Under the pieces are notes generated by a model. The model had not been told where the DNA came from. It did no database searches and worked only from the letters and a program-made list of their open reading frames with translations. Shown here one piece after another: positions 10,713-21,417 of a stretch of 64,000 nucleotides of DNA. Both the position numbers and the translations under genes were made by a program. Source of the stretch: Bufo bufo (lineage: Eukaryota; Chordata; Amphibia; Anura; Bufonidae); assembly GCF_905171765.1 (NCBI RefSeq), contig NC_053390.1, positions 576,130,471 to 576,194,470 of the forward strand. Direction: 5' to 3'. The number at the start of each line of letters is the position of its first letter. The stretch's first letter is position 1.

Positions 10713-10929
10713 GGACACACTATACAACTGTACACTGCTCCTACCCGGATGTATTGATTATATATGTGAACATATGGAATATGAAATGATGTAAAACATC
10801 AACTAATTATTAAATTGCATTGAATCTACTTTGGTGTGCCACGAATTTCTTCACTTACTACGTGACGACCCCTCGTCCTCCGTGGGCACCCTTCACCTAA
10901 TAGGGTGTGCGGATCTCATTACCTCCTAT

Positions 10930-11130
10930 ACAGAGTGGAAAGATGACATAGTGTGGAGGTGGAAAGCAGCATGAGGAGACCACAGAATGGCAAGGTGACA
11001 CAGTGTGAAGATGGCAGCAGCATCAGGAGACCACAGAGTGCCAAAGTGACATAGTGTGGAGGTGGCAGCAGCATGAGGAGACCACAGAGTGGCAAGGTGA
11101 CATTGTGTGGAGGTGGGTGGCAATACCAGT
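10930..11130. repeat. 51-bp minisatellite of hAT-A, right part
   Basis: Continuation of the array at 7113-7525 after the PLE insertion; about four units. It leads into the hAT-A transposase C-terminus. Confidence 0.85.
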
Positions 11131-11278
11131 ACCAGCTGAAGATGGTGGGTGAAAAAAGGAGCACTTGGCATCAGATGTGTGTCATCAGGCGGGTGGCAGC
11201 ATCAGAATAGTAGCTGAGGCAGGTAGCCAGAAGAAACGGTCTCTTTTGACAAAGTGTTGGTGTAGCACCATGGATGAC

Positions 11279-11569
11279 CTAGTCTGGTGCATCAGGCATT
11301 GGTGGGTGGAAATCCTGGCTGATCCATGCCTGAGTCATCTTGACCAAGGTCAGTCTCTCCCCATTTTGGGTGGACAGATGAGTTCTTCTTGGGGTAACTA
11401 TGGCCCCCGCCGCACTAAACACCTGCTCTGATGCCACACTACTGGCCAGGCAGAACAGCTTTTCCATGGCAAACTCTGCCAGTTGCGGCCACAAATCCAG
11501 TTTGGCTGCCCAGTAGTCCAGCAGATCTTCAATGTGGGGAGGCAGGGTGCTGTCCAAGTATGCCACCAC
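11279..11569 (-). pseudogene. hAT-A transposase, C-terminal dimerisation domain
   Basis: A 96-aa frame with the hAT C-terminal signature: LLDYWAAKLDLWPQLAEFA, then CLASSVASEQVFSAAGAIV and a TPRRTHLS segment. This region dimerises hAT transposases. It is the tail of the protein whose central part lies at 25376-26667; the two are separated by the BEL/Pao insertion at 11629-25273. The same domain, with near-parallel wording, ends the hAT-C protein. It is a fragment of a dead gene. Confidence 0.85.
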
Positions 11570-11628
11570 CTGCTAGTTCAGGTCCTGCTCTATGTCTAGC
11601 TGCTGGTGAGTAGTTTCTTCACTATGCG

Positions 11629-11847
11629 TGTTCTGCCTCTCCAATCTGTGCAGATCATACACCGATGAACAAATGGATAGGTCAAATCATGGTGTGAGCA
11701 GCTAACAGGATATATGTGGCTGAGATGAAGAGTGAAGCCAGAATGGAAGGGAGAGAGGGGATTAGACTTTACAGAGAGAACAGTAGGAGGGGAAGAGAGA
11801 AGGGACACACAGAATAAAAAGGCAAACCATGCATGTGTAACATGACA
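11629..11847 (-). repeat. BEL/Pao 3' LTR, shortened
   Basis: A 219-bp LTR, 136 bp shorter than the 5' LTR at 24919-25273. The missing block corresponds to about 24938-25073. Shared parts are nearly identical, and both keep the TG...CA ends. Confidence 0.88.
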
Positions 11848-11856
11848 CTCCCCATC
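11848..11856 (-). other. Polypurine tract of BEL/Pao
   Basis: The minus strand reads GATGGGGAG directly before the 3' LTR, the expected position of the plus-strand primer. Confidence 0.6.
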
Positions 11857-12172
11857 AAAATCTATGATTTCTAATAATAATAAACTTTAGATAAGTCCAT
11901 GAATAATAGATGTTTCTTCTTCTGGAAAATCTGCAAAATAAAAAGGAACAACAAAAATTCAACAAGGAAAACATTACTACAATACTTGTAGATGTGCTCT
12001 TTAAAGTGTTGACAGCATTAGGAGGAAGATAGATCCGTGAGTCCATCTTCAGAGGGAGAAGGCAGCAACATGCGCTAGTTCTTCTTACCTCCCTTTAATT
12101 AAGTTGACTTGAAGGGCTATCTTCAGAGGGGAAGGCAGCAACATGCACCAGTCCTTTTTACCTCTCTTTGTA
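11857..12172 (-). other. BEL/Pao 3' untranslated segment
   Basis: AT-rich sequence between the pol stop and the polypurine tract. A 30-base segment (CAGAGGGAGAAGGCAGCAAC region) is repeated near 12048 and 12122. No other feature seen. Confidence 0.5.
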
Positions 12173-12766
12173 TCAGGTCGGTGGGAGGAGTTCATCTTCC
12201 TGTTTAGGCAGAAGCAGTACTAGCTCGTTTATGGGTCTGAAGTAGTGTCTTGCAGAACCTTTTTTCATTACCTTAACTTCTGCTTTCCGCACCTTGCCGT
12301 CATTACTTGAAATAATCTTTGTAATAAGACCCATAGTCCAATTGTTATGATGAGCATCCATTTCTTTCAGGAGAACTAAGTCCCCGGCTTGCAGGTGGGG
12401 TTTGCTGACTTGCCATTTTCTACGACTTTGAAGGTTGCAAAGGTACTCCATCTTCCAACGGCTCCAAAACTCATTAGCAAGAAGTTGGAACCATTTCCAT
12501 TGGTGTTTGTAAACATTTGGACAATCAAAGTGCCGAGGAGGAATAGTGGCTATTCCGTTCTTTTGATTTAGAATAGTGGCTGGAGTTAGCTTGGCCTTGC
12601 CCATGACGAATCCTACACCTATTTCACAGTTGGGGTGTACAACTCGGAGATAGGCTACCGCAGCTATGGCTTCAATGGATGCATCAGAGAAGGCATGGAA
12701 CTCTAGTCTGGTGGCATTCTTCAAGGACGCAAGAGTGTAAGATCGTGGTATCTTAAACTGTTCCAA
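12173..12766 (-). pseudogene. BEL/Pao pol: A17 region fused to integrase C-terminus
   Basis: A 197-aa frame. Residues about 1-58 match the end of the Pao A17-type/RT-connection region (RLEFHAFSDASIEAIAAVAY, then VGFVMGKAKLTP). Directly after comes the integrase C-terminal domain common in Pao elements: QWKWFQLLANEFWSRWKMEY, LQSRRKWQ and a DLVLLKE...W.MGLI segment. The RNase H and integrase catalytic core normally between them are absent, so a large in-frame internal deletion joined KLTP to the TPATIL-type motif. The frame ends at a proper stop near the 3' LTR. Confidence 0.8.
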
Positions 12767-12784
12767 TGCCTTGAGGGACTGCTT

Positions 12785-13182
12785 TCAGGATTCCCACATT
12801 TGTTGTTTCTCTGTGGGTAAAGGGGTATCCCAGTCAGTGTTCTCTAAAGTAAGTTGTCTGAGTAATATCTTGCCCTGAATAGTAAAGGGTGCTATAAATC
12901 CCAAGGGATCATAGATGCTGTTTACTGCAGACAGTACTCCTCGTTTTGTGAAGGGCTTGTCACAGACTGATGTTTGAAATGTGAACGTGTCTTGCTTAAC
13001 ATCCCACAGCAATCCAAGGCTGCGTAGCATGAAGGAAAGGTCAGACCCTAGTTGGAATTACTTAGCACTGACAGCATGATTATCAGAAGGAAATGCTCTC
13101 ATTACCTTATTGCCGTTGGATATGATTTTGTGTAGTCTGAGGTTGGCAGTAGCGAGCATGTTCTGAGTTCTGGTGAGAAGGT
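12785..13182 (-). pseudogene. BEL/Pao RT C-terminal region
   Basis: The open frame at 12785-13030 contains RSLGLLWDVKQDTFTFQ, GVLSAVNSIYDPLGFIAPFT and GKILLRQLTLENTDWDTPLP, typical of the Pao RT-to-A17 linker. Upstream sequence to 13182 translates to LTRTQNMLATANLRLHKI and MRAFPSDNHAVSAK followed by a stop, which continues the same protein. The RT active-site YVDD that should lie just before is missing; the reading jumps instead into hAT-C at 13183. Confidence 0.8.
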
Positions 13183-13461
13183 CTAACTAAATATACTGGT
13201 CCAGGATAGATCGCACTAGTGCCTTTCTGGCTGCGCGCTGCCAGTAGTAGTCTAGGCACTGTGTTACTTCCTGTTAAACTGGCTGCATCGATGTACTGTA
13301 TTAAAACTAAAGCTCCTCACTGCCCCAGGAGCTTTAGTTTTAATACAGTACATCGATGCAGCCAGTTTAACAGGAAGTAACACAGTGCCTAGACTACTAC
13401 TGGCAGCGCGCAGCCAGAAAGGCACTAGTGCGATCTATCCTGGACCAGTATATTTAGTTAG
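13183..13461. repeat. Perfect 135-bp palindrome
   Basis: Arms 13183-13317 and 13327-13461 are exact reverse complements over 135 bases by my reading, around a 9-base spacer CACTGCCCC. The inner ~25 bp (GTACTGTATTAAAACTAAAG to the AGCTCCT turn) also forms the hairpin in the next tandem unit at 13842, but the outer 110 bp of the left arm does not occur there. The left arm starts exactly at the BEL junction. Confidence 0.9.
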
Positions 13462-14690
13462 GAGATCCCTAATAGGAAACAGACATACACTAATGGCTGC
13501 CAGGTACTGGAATTTTAAATATATAGCTAGGAACTAGCATTATAATAGCATAATAATAAAGGTTAAGTTTTAGGAATAGAGGTAGGTGTAGGATCAATAG
13601 GTGTAAATCAGTCCTAGGGACACTAGCTAATGTTTATTGTATAAAACACCGCATCCTGACACTTAAAGGGAAAGTCCAGTTTTTTGAGGGTGTCATTTAC
13701 TCACAAATACCTCGCAGATAAAAAAAAATTATATTACATTTTTTTCTGTGATCTAATCCCATTTGCAAGCCCGTGTGTGTCAGGCCCACACAGACTGTAT
13801 TGTGTCCACTGGCTAGTGGCTAGACCTCCACTTATACCGTTGTACTGTATTAAAACTAAAGCTCCTCACTGCCCCAGGAGCTTTAGTTTTAATACAGTAC
13901 ATCGATGCAGCCAGTTTAACAGGAAGTAACACAGTGCCTAGACTACTACTGGCAGCGCGCAGCCAGAAAGGCACTAGTGCGATCTATCCTGGACCAGTAT
14001 ATTTAGTTAGGAGATCCCTAATAGGAAACAGACATACACTAATGGCTGCCAGGTACTGGAATTTTAAATATATAGCTAGGAACTAGCATTATAATAGCAT
14101 AATAATAAAGGTTAAGTTTTAGGAATAGAGGTAGGTGTAGGATCAATAGGTGTAAATCAGTCCTAGGGACACTAGCTAATGTTTATTGTATAAAACACCG
14201 CATCCTGACACTTAAAGGGAAAGTCCAGTTTTTTGAGGGTGTCATTTACTCACAAATACCTCGCAGATAAAAAAAAATTCTATTGAATTTTTTTCTGTGA
14301 TCTAAACCCATTTGCAAGCCCGTGTGTGTCAGGCCCACACAGACTATATTGTGGCTAGACCTCCACTTATACCGTTACAGGGTGTCATTTACTCACAAAT
14401 ACCTCGCAGATAAAAAAAAATTCTATTGAATTTTTTTCTGTGATCTAATCCCATCTGCAAGCCTGTGTGTGTCAGGCCCACACAGACTGTATTGTGTCCG
14501 CTGGCTAGTGGCTAGACCTCCACTTATACCATTACAGGGTGTCATTTACTCACAAATACCTCGCAGATCCAAAAATATTAGATTGAATTTTTTTCTGTGA
14601 TCTAATCCCATTTGCAAGCCCGTGTGTGTCAGGCCCACACAGACTGTATTGTGTCCGCTGGCTAGTGGCTAGACCTCCACTACCACCACA
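13293..14690 (+). repeat. Tandem repeats in hAT-C 5' region
   Basis: A 549-bp unit (13293-13841) is repeated at 13842-14390. Two further shorter units of about 157 bp follow (GTGTCATTTACTCACAAATA at about 14383 and 14540). Each ends with the CAGGCCCACACAGACTGTAT and GGCTAGACCTCCACT motifs. The transposase frame opens from the last unit. Confidence 0.85.
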
Positions 14691-16062
14691 GCCGCTTCAC
14701 TTGATCCCTCAGAGGAGTTATTTACACATCATTTGGATGAAATTAGTGATGCGCAACCATTATTGCCAGAGGATGGAGATAACAGGGATATGTCTCAGTC
14801 AGGCAGCATTACACACATGGACGTACAGTGTGATGATGATGATGATGATGTTGTACCCGCTGCTGCTTTCATTTGCTGAGGTGTCAGATACAAGTGAAGT
14901 GGTTGATGATGACGATGTGTCCGTGGATGCCACGTGGGTGCCTGCTCGAAGAGAAGAAGAAGAGGGTGAAAGTTCAGAAGGGGAGACAGAGAGAAGGAGG
15001 AGACGAGTTGGAAGCAGGGGGAGGTCGCCGCAAGGAGCTAGTGGCACAGTCAGACAGCATGTATCGGCACCCGTGGTCAGCCAGACAGCACGCCAATCAA
15101 CACATGCTGCTGCCACCACCAGAATGCCGCCATTGCAAAGCTCAGCAGTGTGGCATTTGTTTTGTGTGTCTGCCTCTGACAACAGCGATGCCATTTGCAA
15201 CCTGTGCCAAAAGAAACTGAGTCATGGGAAATCCAACACCCATCTAGGTACAACTGCTTTGCGAAGGCACATGATCGCACATCACAAATGCCTATGGGAT
15301 CAACACATGATGACGAGTAGAAGCAGCACACAACCTCAAAGTCACCATCCTCCTCCTGGTCCAGCATCTTCAGCCACGTCAACCACTGCTGTCCTCCTTG
15401 CCCCCTCTCAACCACCCGCCACTCCGCCTCTCACCTTCAGCAGTTCCATCTCATCTGCCCACAGTCAGGTGTCTGTAAAGGAAATGTTTGAGCGTAGGAA
15501 GCCAATGTCCCAGAGTCACCCCCTTGCCCGGCATCTGACAGCTGGCTTGACGGAACTCTTAGCCCGCCAGCTTTTACCATACCAGCTGGTGGAGTCTGAG
15601 GCCTTCAAAAAATTTGCCGCTATTGGGACACCACAGTGGAAGGTACCCGGACGATTTTTTTTAAATAAAAAGGCAATCCCAAACCTCTACTCAGTGATTG
15701 AAAAGGGAGTCATGGCATCTCTGGCATACAGTGTTGGGGCAAGGGTCCATCTGATCACTGATACCTGGTCTTCAAAGCACGGTCAGGGCAGGTATATCAC
15801 CTACACTGCGCATTGGGTCAACCTGCTGACGGCTGACAAGCATGGAATGCGTGGCTCTGCAGCGGAGTTGGTGACACAGCCACGACTTGCAGGCAGGCCT
15901 ACTGCCACCTCCTCTACTCCTCCTACTCCATCCTCTTCCATAACCTCCTCGGCTGAGTCCTCTTCTGCTGCGGCGTCTGGCTGCACATCAACTGAATCCC
16001 CCAGCTCCCCAGGGGCTATTCCACATCCCCGATACGACAGTGTCACGCTGTCTTGGGGTTGA
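14626..16062 (+). pseudogene. hAT-C transposase, N-terminal part
   Basis: A 478-aa frame. The first ~60 residues come from the tandem repeat, so the real start is uncertain, perhaps near the acidic stretch DDDDVSVDATWVPA (about 97-110). A BED zinc finger lies at about 176-222 (C-x2-C in ICNLCQKKL, HMIAHH). It is followed by a Ser/Pro-rich linker and the start of the RNase H-like fold with LITDTWSSKHGQGRYITY holding the first catalytic Asp. The frame runs out in a Ser/Thr-rich insert and a stop at 16062. The protein continues at 16053 in another frame. Role when intact: cut-and-paste transposase with 8-bp target duplications. Confidence 0.88.
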
Positions 16063-17664
16063 CTTGCCTGAAAGCAGAGAGCCACACCGGACCAGCACTC
16101 CTGTCCGCCCTGAACGTACAGGTGGATCAGTGGCTGACCCCGCACCAACTGGAGATCGGCAAAGTGGTGTGTGACAATGGAAGCAATTTGTTGGCGGCAT
16201 TGAATTTGGGCACATGTGCCGTGCATGGCACACGTGTTGAATCTCATCGTACAACGCTTTGTGTCTAAGTACCCAGGCTTACAGGACGTCCTCAAGCAGA
16301 CCAGGAAGGTGTGTGGCCATTTCAGGCGTTCCTACACGGCCATGGCGCACTTTTCAGACATTCAGCGCCGAAACAACATGCCAGTGAGGCGCTTGATTTG
16401 CGACAGCCCGACACGTTGGAATTCAACACTACTAATGTTCGACCGCCTGCTCCAACAAGAAAAAGCAGTCAACGAGTATTTGTATGACCGGGGTGCTAGG
16501 ACAGCCTCTGCGGAGCTGGGAATTTTTTTGCCACGGTACTGGATGCTCATGCGCAATGCCTGTAGGCTCATGCGTCCTTTTGAGGAGGTGACAAACCTAG
16601 TCAGTCGCACAGAAGGCACCATCAGCGACCTCATCCCATTTGTTTTCTTCCTGGAGCGTGCCCTGCGAAGAGTGCTGGATCAGGCTGTAGATGAGCGTGA
16701 AGAGGAAGAGTTGTGGTCACCATCCCCACCAGAAACAGCCTTGTCATCATCGCTTGCTGGACCTGCGGCAACGCTGGAAGAGAAGTGTGAGGAAGAGGAG
16801 TCAGAGGAGGAATGTGGCTTTGAGGAGGAGGAAGACCAACCACAGCAGGCATCCCAGGGTGCTCGTTGTTGTCACCTATCTGGGACCCGTGGTGTTGTAC
16901 GTGGCTGGGGTGTAGAACAGACCGTCAATGACATCAGTGAGGACGAGGAACGGGAAATGAGTAGCTCGGCATCAAACCTTGTGCAAATGGGGTCTTTCAT
17001 GCTGTCATGTCTGTTGAGGGACCATCGTATAAAAAGGATGAAGGAGAACGACCTGTACTGGGTGGCCACGCTACTAGACCCCCAGTATAAGCAGAAAGTG
17101 GCGGAAATGTTACCAACTTACCGAAAGTCAGAAAGGATGCAGCAGTTCAAAACAAAACTAAAAAATATGCTTTACACAGCTTATAAGGGGGATGTCACAG
17201 CACAACGGGAATCTAACAGGGGAAGAGGTGAAAGTAATCCTCCTCCTACCAGGACCACGGCGGCAAGGACAGGACGCTTTACAGATGTGTTGTTGATGGA
17301 GGACATGTGGAGCTTTTTCAGTCCTACACATCGCCACAGCCCTTCGGGATCCAGCCTTAGAGAACGACAGGTAGCAGACTACCTCGCCTTAACTGCAGAT
17401 ATCGACACTCTGAGGAGCGATGAACCCCTTGACTACTGGGTGTGCAGGCTTGACCTGTGGCCTGAGCTATCCCAGTTTGCGATAGAACTTCTGGCCTGCC
17501 CCGCTTCAAGTGTCCTGTCAGAAACGACCTTCAGTGCAGCAGGAGGCATTTTCACTGACAAAAGAAGTCGCCTCGGTCAAAAAAGTGTTGATTACTTCAC
17601 CTTCATTAAGATGAATGAGGCATGGATCCCGAAGGGACTGACAGTGGGGGATACGTTTGACTAA
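16053..17664 (+). pseudogene. hAT-C transposase, C-terminal part
   Basis: The protein carries on in frame 3 at 16053-16210 (KVVCDNGSNLLAALNLG, second catalytic Asp). It returns to frame 1 for a 482-aa frame from 16216 (CMAHVLNLIVQRFVSKYPG, SPTRWNST). An acidic insert (EEKCEEEESEEECGFEEEED) sits at about 188-207 of the second frame. The hAT dimerisation domain is at the end: LDYWVCRLDLWPELSQFAIE, SSVLSETTFSAAG, FTFIKMNEAW. Two compensating small indels are thus the main lesions; no stop occurs in the last 480 codons. Probably inactive but not very old. Confidence 0.9.
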
Positions 17665-18362
17665 CAAAGGGCCTGATGACATGCCTTGGTCTCAAAATGG
17701 TCCCCACGCTGCTGTATTTAATGTCTGCATACCGGATGACTTTCGTGAATTCTCCGCCACCAACTAGGGCTCAAGCCGCAATGTTTTAGTCACCTTTCTG
17801 CCTTGAAAACATAAATTTTTCCGGCCGCTGCTTCAACAGCGGCTGCAACAATAACATTATTTTTCAGGCATGTGTACATGCCTAATTTTTCTGGCCTCTG
17901 GTGCTGCACTGTGGCTGCAAAAACAAAACAAAAAAAAAGGCACATACAAGTGTCAATTCCCCTTCGTGATCGTTACTTTGTTGTGGTGAAGGGGCTTGCA
18001 TATCAAAATGAAGCGATCATCACCTCTATGAGTGTGTTGGCAATGTTGCCACACCCCAGATGATAAGGCCGTTGCTTCATTATGATCAGACCAAAAGCGA
18101 TCGGCTGGATAATTTTTCATAGAAAAAACATACATTTTTTTTATATTTTTTAAGTTGTATGGGTGGGTTTTTAATACATAAAATAAAAAAAATCATAATA
18201 AAGTCTCTTAATAGTTTATTAGAAATAATGCAGACAATTTAAAAAATCCCCATCAACTCCAATACAAAGCAAGTACAAAGCTCAGAACTAAATTATTCCA
18301 GGATGTCGTAATGGTTCGTTAATTCGACAATGGTTAATCAATTCGACACACGTCCCCGGATA
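17665..18362 (+). other. hAT-C 3' non-coding DNA
   Basis: No gene. Contains CGGCTGCAACAATAACATTA-type low-complexity segments and AT-rich sequence near 18130-18260. It leads into a tandem repeat. Confidence 0.5.
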
Positions 18363-19055
18363 GGGGACGTAACAGGGATTAAACTGATAGGAATAGTACT
18401 AGTTAAGACACCACTCATATAGGGTGTCACAGCACATTGCTCCGTGCACGCGCAGTGCCCCAACTTGGGACTGAGTAAGAGGACCGACCAAGCTGCTTTT
18501 TCCATCTCCCGGTTCCTAAAATCAATTAATTTTGGTGTATCGGAGTTTGGTCTGTCACTGTGAAGGCAGTCGAAGGTACCCGGCCTAAATTTTTTTTCAC
18601 AAATGGCAATCCCACCCTGATATGGGACGTAACAGGGATTAAACTGATGAGAATAGTACTACAGAAAATACCACTCATATCGGGTGGGGCAGTAAATTGC
18701 ACGCAGCAGACGCAGTGACCGTGGCGTGGATTCAAACAAAGGGGAGGGAGCCAGCATTTTTTTAACCATCTCCCTGTTCGAAAAATCTATTTAATAATTT
18801 GACCCCAGATTGGGGACGTAACAGGGATTAAACTGATGAGAATAGTACTACAGAAAATACCACTCATATCCGGTGGGGCAGTAAATTGCACGGTGCAGAC
18901 GCAGTTACCGTGGCGTGGATTCAAACAAAGGGGAGGGAGCCAGCATTTTTTTAACCATCTCCCCGTTAGAAAAATCTATTTAATAATTTGACCCCAGATT
19001 GGGGACGTAACAGGGATTAAACTGATGAGAAGAGAGAACTATAGAAAATACCACT
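18363..19055 (+). repeat. ~190-bp tandem repeat in hAT-C
   Basis: GGGACGTAACAGGGATTAAA recurs at about 18363, 18623, 18812 and 19002, giving one longer and two ~190-bp periods. Each unit also has CAGAAAATACCACTCATATC and AAACAAAGGGGAGGGAGCCA. The last unit is cut by an LTR after CCACT; a partial unit resumes at about 19893. Confidence 0.85.
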
Positions 19056-19890
19056 TGTGGCGAAACCAACCTCGCCACTGGGTTTTGGAGAGGCCTGTTT
19101 AAAAGCCTCTTGCCTCAGGATTATGGCCCATACTAACTTTTAAACCCCTGAACCTATTCAAGTGAATTTTGGATAGGTTTGTCCCCAAGTTATACTGTTT
19201 AAATTGATGTAAGTTATATGTATGGACAATGTAAACTCACAAAGTTGTAACAATTTATAATAAGTGTAACTTGTCAGCTTGGGAGGAATATGCTGGGTGT
19301 GTTTCTATTGTGCCATTGTCCCATTGTGTGTTTAAATGGTGATGTCTGTCCTGTTGTATCCACATGTGTATTGGCGATTTCCCTTTGTCCTGAGAGATAA
19401 TTGGATTGCTCCTCGGTTGTCTCCGGGACAGAGAGGAGGAAACCATGATGCATTGTGGGGATATGTTGTATCTGTCCTGTGTCGCAGTCTCCCTTCTGGT
19501 CCTCTGGGGGCGTGAACGATTGGTTGCTGTACTTACATTGTATGTGTTGTAAATTACTGATTGGTTGTATTTCAAACCCCTGTGGGCAGTACTATGTTTG
19601 TGGTTTATGAATAAAAGAGGCTGTACTTGAAGTACAGTCAGACCACTGCTTGACCCTCAACACGGAGCCTTGTCTCGTTATTGGGGGGATCCGCTGTATG
19701 CTGTTAGAGACCGATTGCCAAGAGTGTAAGCTGATTCCTGTTCGTCTGCTAGCAGCTATTCGTGAGGTTCCAGTTTGGAGTGCTATTTTGTATCCAGTTC
19801 GGGAGGTTGGTGTTCTGCAGTAGCTGGGCCTGTCTCTCAGAAAGAGGCATATTGCCTAAACGGATTTTAACCCCTTGTCTGCTGAAACGG
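19056..19890 (+). mobile_element. Probable solo LTR, retrovirus-like
   Basis: Starts TGTGGCGAAACCAACCTC inside the hAT-C tandem repeat; host repeat homology resumes at about 19893. AATAAA at about 19609 is followed by a U5-like region with TGACCCTCAACACGGAGCC and CTCGTTATTGGGG. No coding sequence is present. The right boundary and target duplication are unclear because host units vary, so the end is approximate. It could be an ERV or another LTR class. Confidence 0.6.
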
Positions 19891-19892
19891 TC

Positions 19893-20561
19893 CGTAAATT
19901 GCACGGCACAGACGCAGTGACCGTTGATTCAAACAAAGGGGAGGGAGCCAGCGTTTTTTTAACCATCTCCCCGTTCGAAAAATCAATTCAATTCGCCTTT
20001 CGGGGACCCTTGTTGTACGTGGCTGGGTGGAGGAAGAAACCTTCAATGACATCAACGGGACATGGCTAGCTTGGTATCCAACCTTGAACAAATGGGGAGT
20101 TTGCGGTTGGGCAAATGGACTGTTTGCGTTTGTTTGCGGTGCATTAAAAGGGGAGTTTGGTCTGTCAATGTCTGTGAAGCGGGCGCAACCCTTACACTAC
20201 CTGATCGATACAACATCATACCTGATCGTATACACACACTGGATGTTTTAAACCACGTTGTTCAAAAAAAAATTGGATTGTTAGGTGATTTATACCCTTT
20301 ATGGATTAAAATCCAACTCTGCGTCAACTACATAATTTTCCATGGGAGTTTTGCCATGGATCCCCCTCCGGCATGCCACAGTCCAGGTGTTAGTCCCCTT
20401 GAAACAACTTTTCCATCACTACTGTGGCTAGAAAGAGTCGCTGTGGGTTTTAAAATTCGCTTGCCTATTGAAGTCTATGGCGGTTCGCCCAGTCGCGAAC
20501 ATTTGCAGAAATTCGCGTTCGGCGTTCGCGAACGGAAAATTTTATGTTCGCGAGATCACTA
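19893..20561 (+). other. hAT-C right end
   Basis: The remaining hAT-C sequence: a partial ~190-bp unit, then the terminal region with AAATTCGCGTTCGGCGTTCG and the end TATGTTCGCGAGATCACTA at 20561. BEL/Pao coding sequence resumes immediately after. Confidence 0.75.
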
Positions 20562-20821
20562 ATGACGAGCACTTGAGTCGAAGACCACCCTAATCTGGTC
20601 AAGCTTGCGAGGATGGTAGACACCAAAACAACTCCTTGTGCATGAGGGTTTGCAGGCTCAGCCTGATCTCTCTCAAACACCTTCTGCATAAAGTCGACAA
20701 AATGTTTCTTCATCTCCGGTTTCCGGTTCAGGTTGCGCTCTAAAGAGATGAACCGTAAATCTGCATGTTGTCTATTATTTGGAATTCTCTTCCTTGGGGT
20801 GCGAAATGGTAGTGATGCCAC
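20562..20821 (-). pseudogene. BEL/Pao pol, N-terminal RT segment
   Basis: The minus frame from 20821 reads ASLPFRTPRKRIPNN then FISLERNLNRKPEMKKHFVD and FMQKVFERDQAEPA. This is the conserved segment ahead of the Pao RT palm. The frame continues into hAT-C with no homology, so the gene is cut here. The palm with its active-site aspartates is not found anywhere in the window. Confidence 0.8.
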
Positions 20822-21037
20822 CCAGCTGTTTGGACTTATGTTGGTAGAACTCTTTACTCATGGTTCTCAAGAATTCTTTGTCTTCCATCGTGGCTGCTAA
20901 TTCGTTGTGGTTACCTCAAACACTGTGTTACCAATGTTGTCATCACAGAAGATAAATGCTTTCCTATCATCTAGTATGATGCGCTCTTGCATACCTTTGT
21001 CACATAACTTTGCTTTCACACTGTAGTGATGTTGTCG

Positions 21038-21417
21038 TCAACAAGTAGTGCGTCCATTTGACAGAACGTGTGTTATAAAGGAAGAAACTGAGAAAGGTTT
21101 CCTGGCTTTGCAAAGGCAGACATTGCCTAAGATGACCCATCCTAGATCCAGACGCTGGGCGTAAGGTGCATCATGTGGGCTGTTGATTTGATGGCAAACC
21201 TTGTGCACCCTTAAAATGTCTCTCCCGAGTAACATCAGGATATCAGCATTTTCATCAAAAGCTGGTATTTGGTTAGCTATGTCCTTCAAGTGATATTGGT
21301 GCAAGGCAGCTTCAAGAGTGGGGATCTCATTCTTGTTAGTTCGGATCTGATTACATTAGATGATATTAGGCAAGGGTATTTTCATGTTGCTATTGAGAAG
21401 AGCAACTATGAGGCCAC
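21038..21417 (-). pseudogene. BEL/Pao pol, post-protease segment
   Basis: The frame at 21038-21304 contains QIPAFDENADILMLLGRDI, HKVCHQINSPHDAPYAQRLD and LGWVILGNVCL, a signature block downstream of the Pao protease. Translation continues upstream to 21417 (PLPNII, PTLEAALHQY), and the solo LTR at 21418-21947 splits it from the protease part. Confidence 0.82.

Larger units (their letters stand above)
7526..10929 (+). mobile_element. Penelope-like retroelement (PLE)
   Basis: A 3404-bp insertion in the 51-bp minisatellite with a perfect 16-bp target duplication ACAGAGTGGAAAGATG (7510-7525 and 10930-10945). It encodes a PLE reverse transcriptase joined to a GIY-YIG endonuclease. A long 3' region of 1.3 kb holds a promoter-like cluster and a hammerhead-like motif, as in the repeated pLTR part of known PLEs. 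The first residues of the coding frame are missing, so the copy is 5'-truncated, a usual result of target-primed reverse transcription. Confidence 0.92.
9626..10929 (+). other. PLE 3' non-coding region
   Basis: There is no coding frame beyond the RT gene. A pyrimidine-rich tract lies at 9745-9835, the promoter-like cluster at 10141-10225 and the hammerhead-like motif at 10677-10712. The final 80 bases, including ATTTCTTCACTTACTACGTG, resemble the end of the fold-back PLE near 28455-28475. Confidence 0.7.
13183..20561 (+). mobile_element. hAT-C transposon inside BEL/Pao
   Basis: A hAT element with a broken but long BED-type transposase (14626-17664, plus strand). Its right end TTCGCGAGATCACTA at 20561 is a standard terminus for this repeat group, but the matching left terminus is absent. 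In its place stands a perfect 135-bp palindrome at 13183. No 8-bp duplication is found between the BEL flanks, and BEL has lost its RT core at this junction. So insertion was followed, or accompanied, by end loss. Contains a ~190-bp tandem repeat and an ERV-like LTR. Confidence 0.8.

Noticed and set aside
14799..15415. Minus-strand frames opposite hAT-C transposase
   Set aside because: Antisense shadows of a Ser/Glu-rich coding region.
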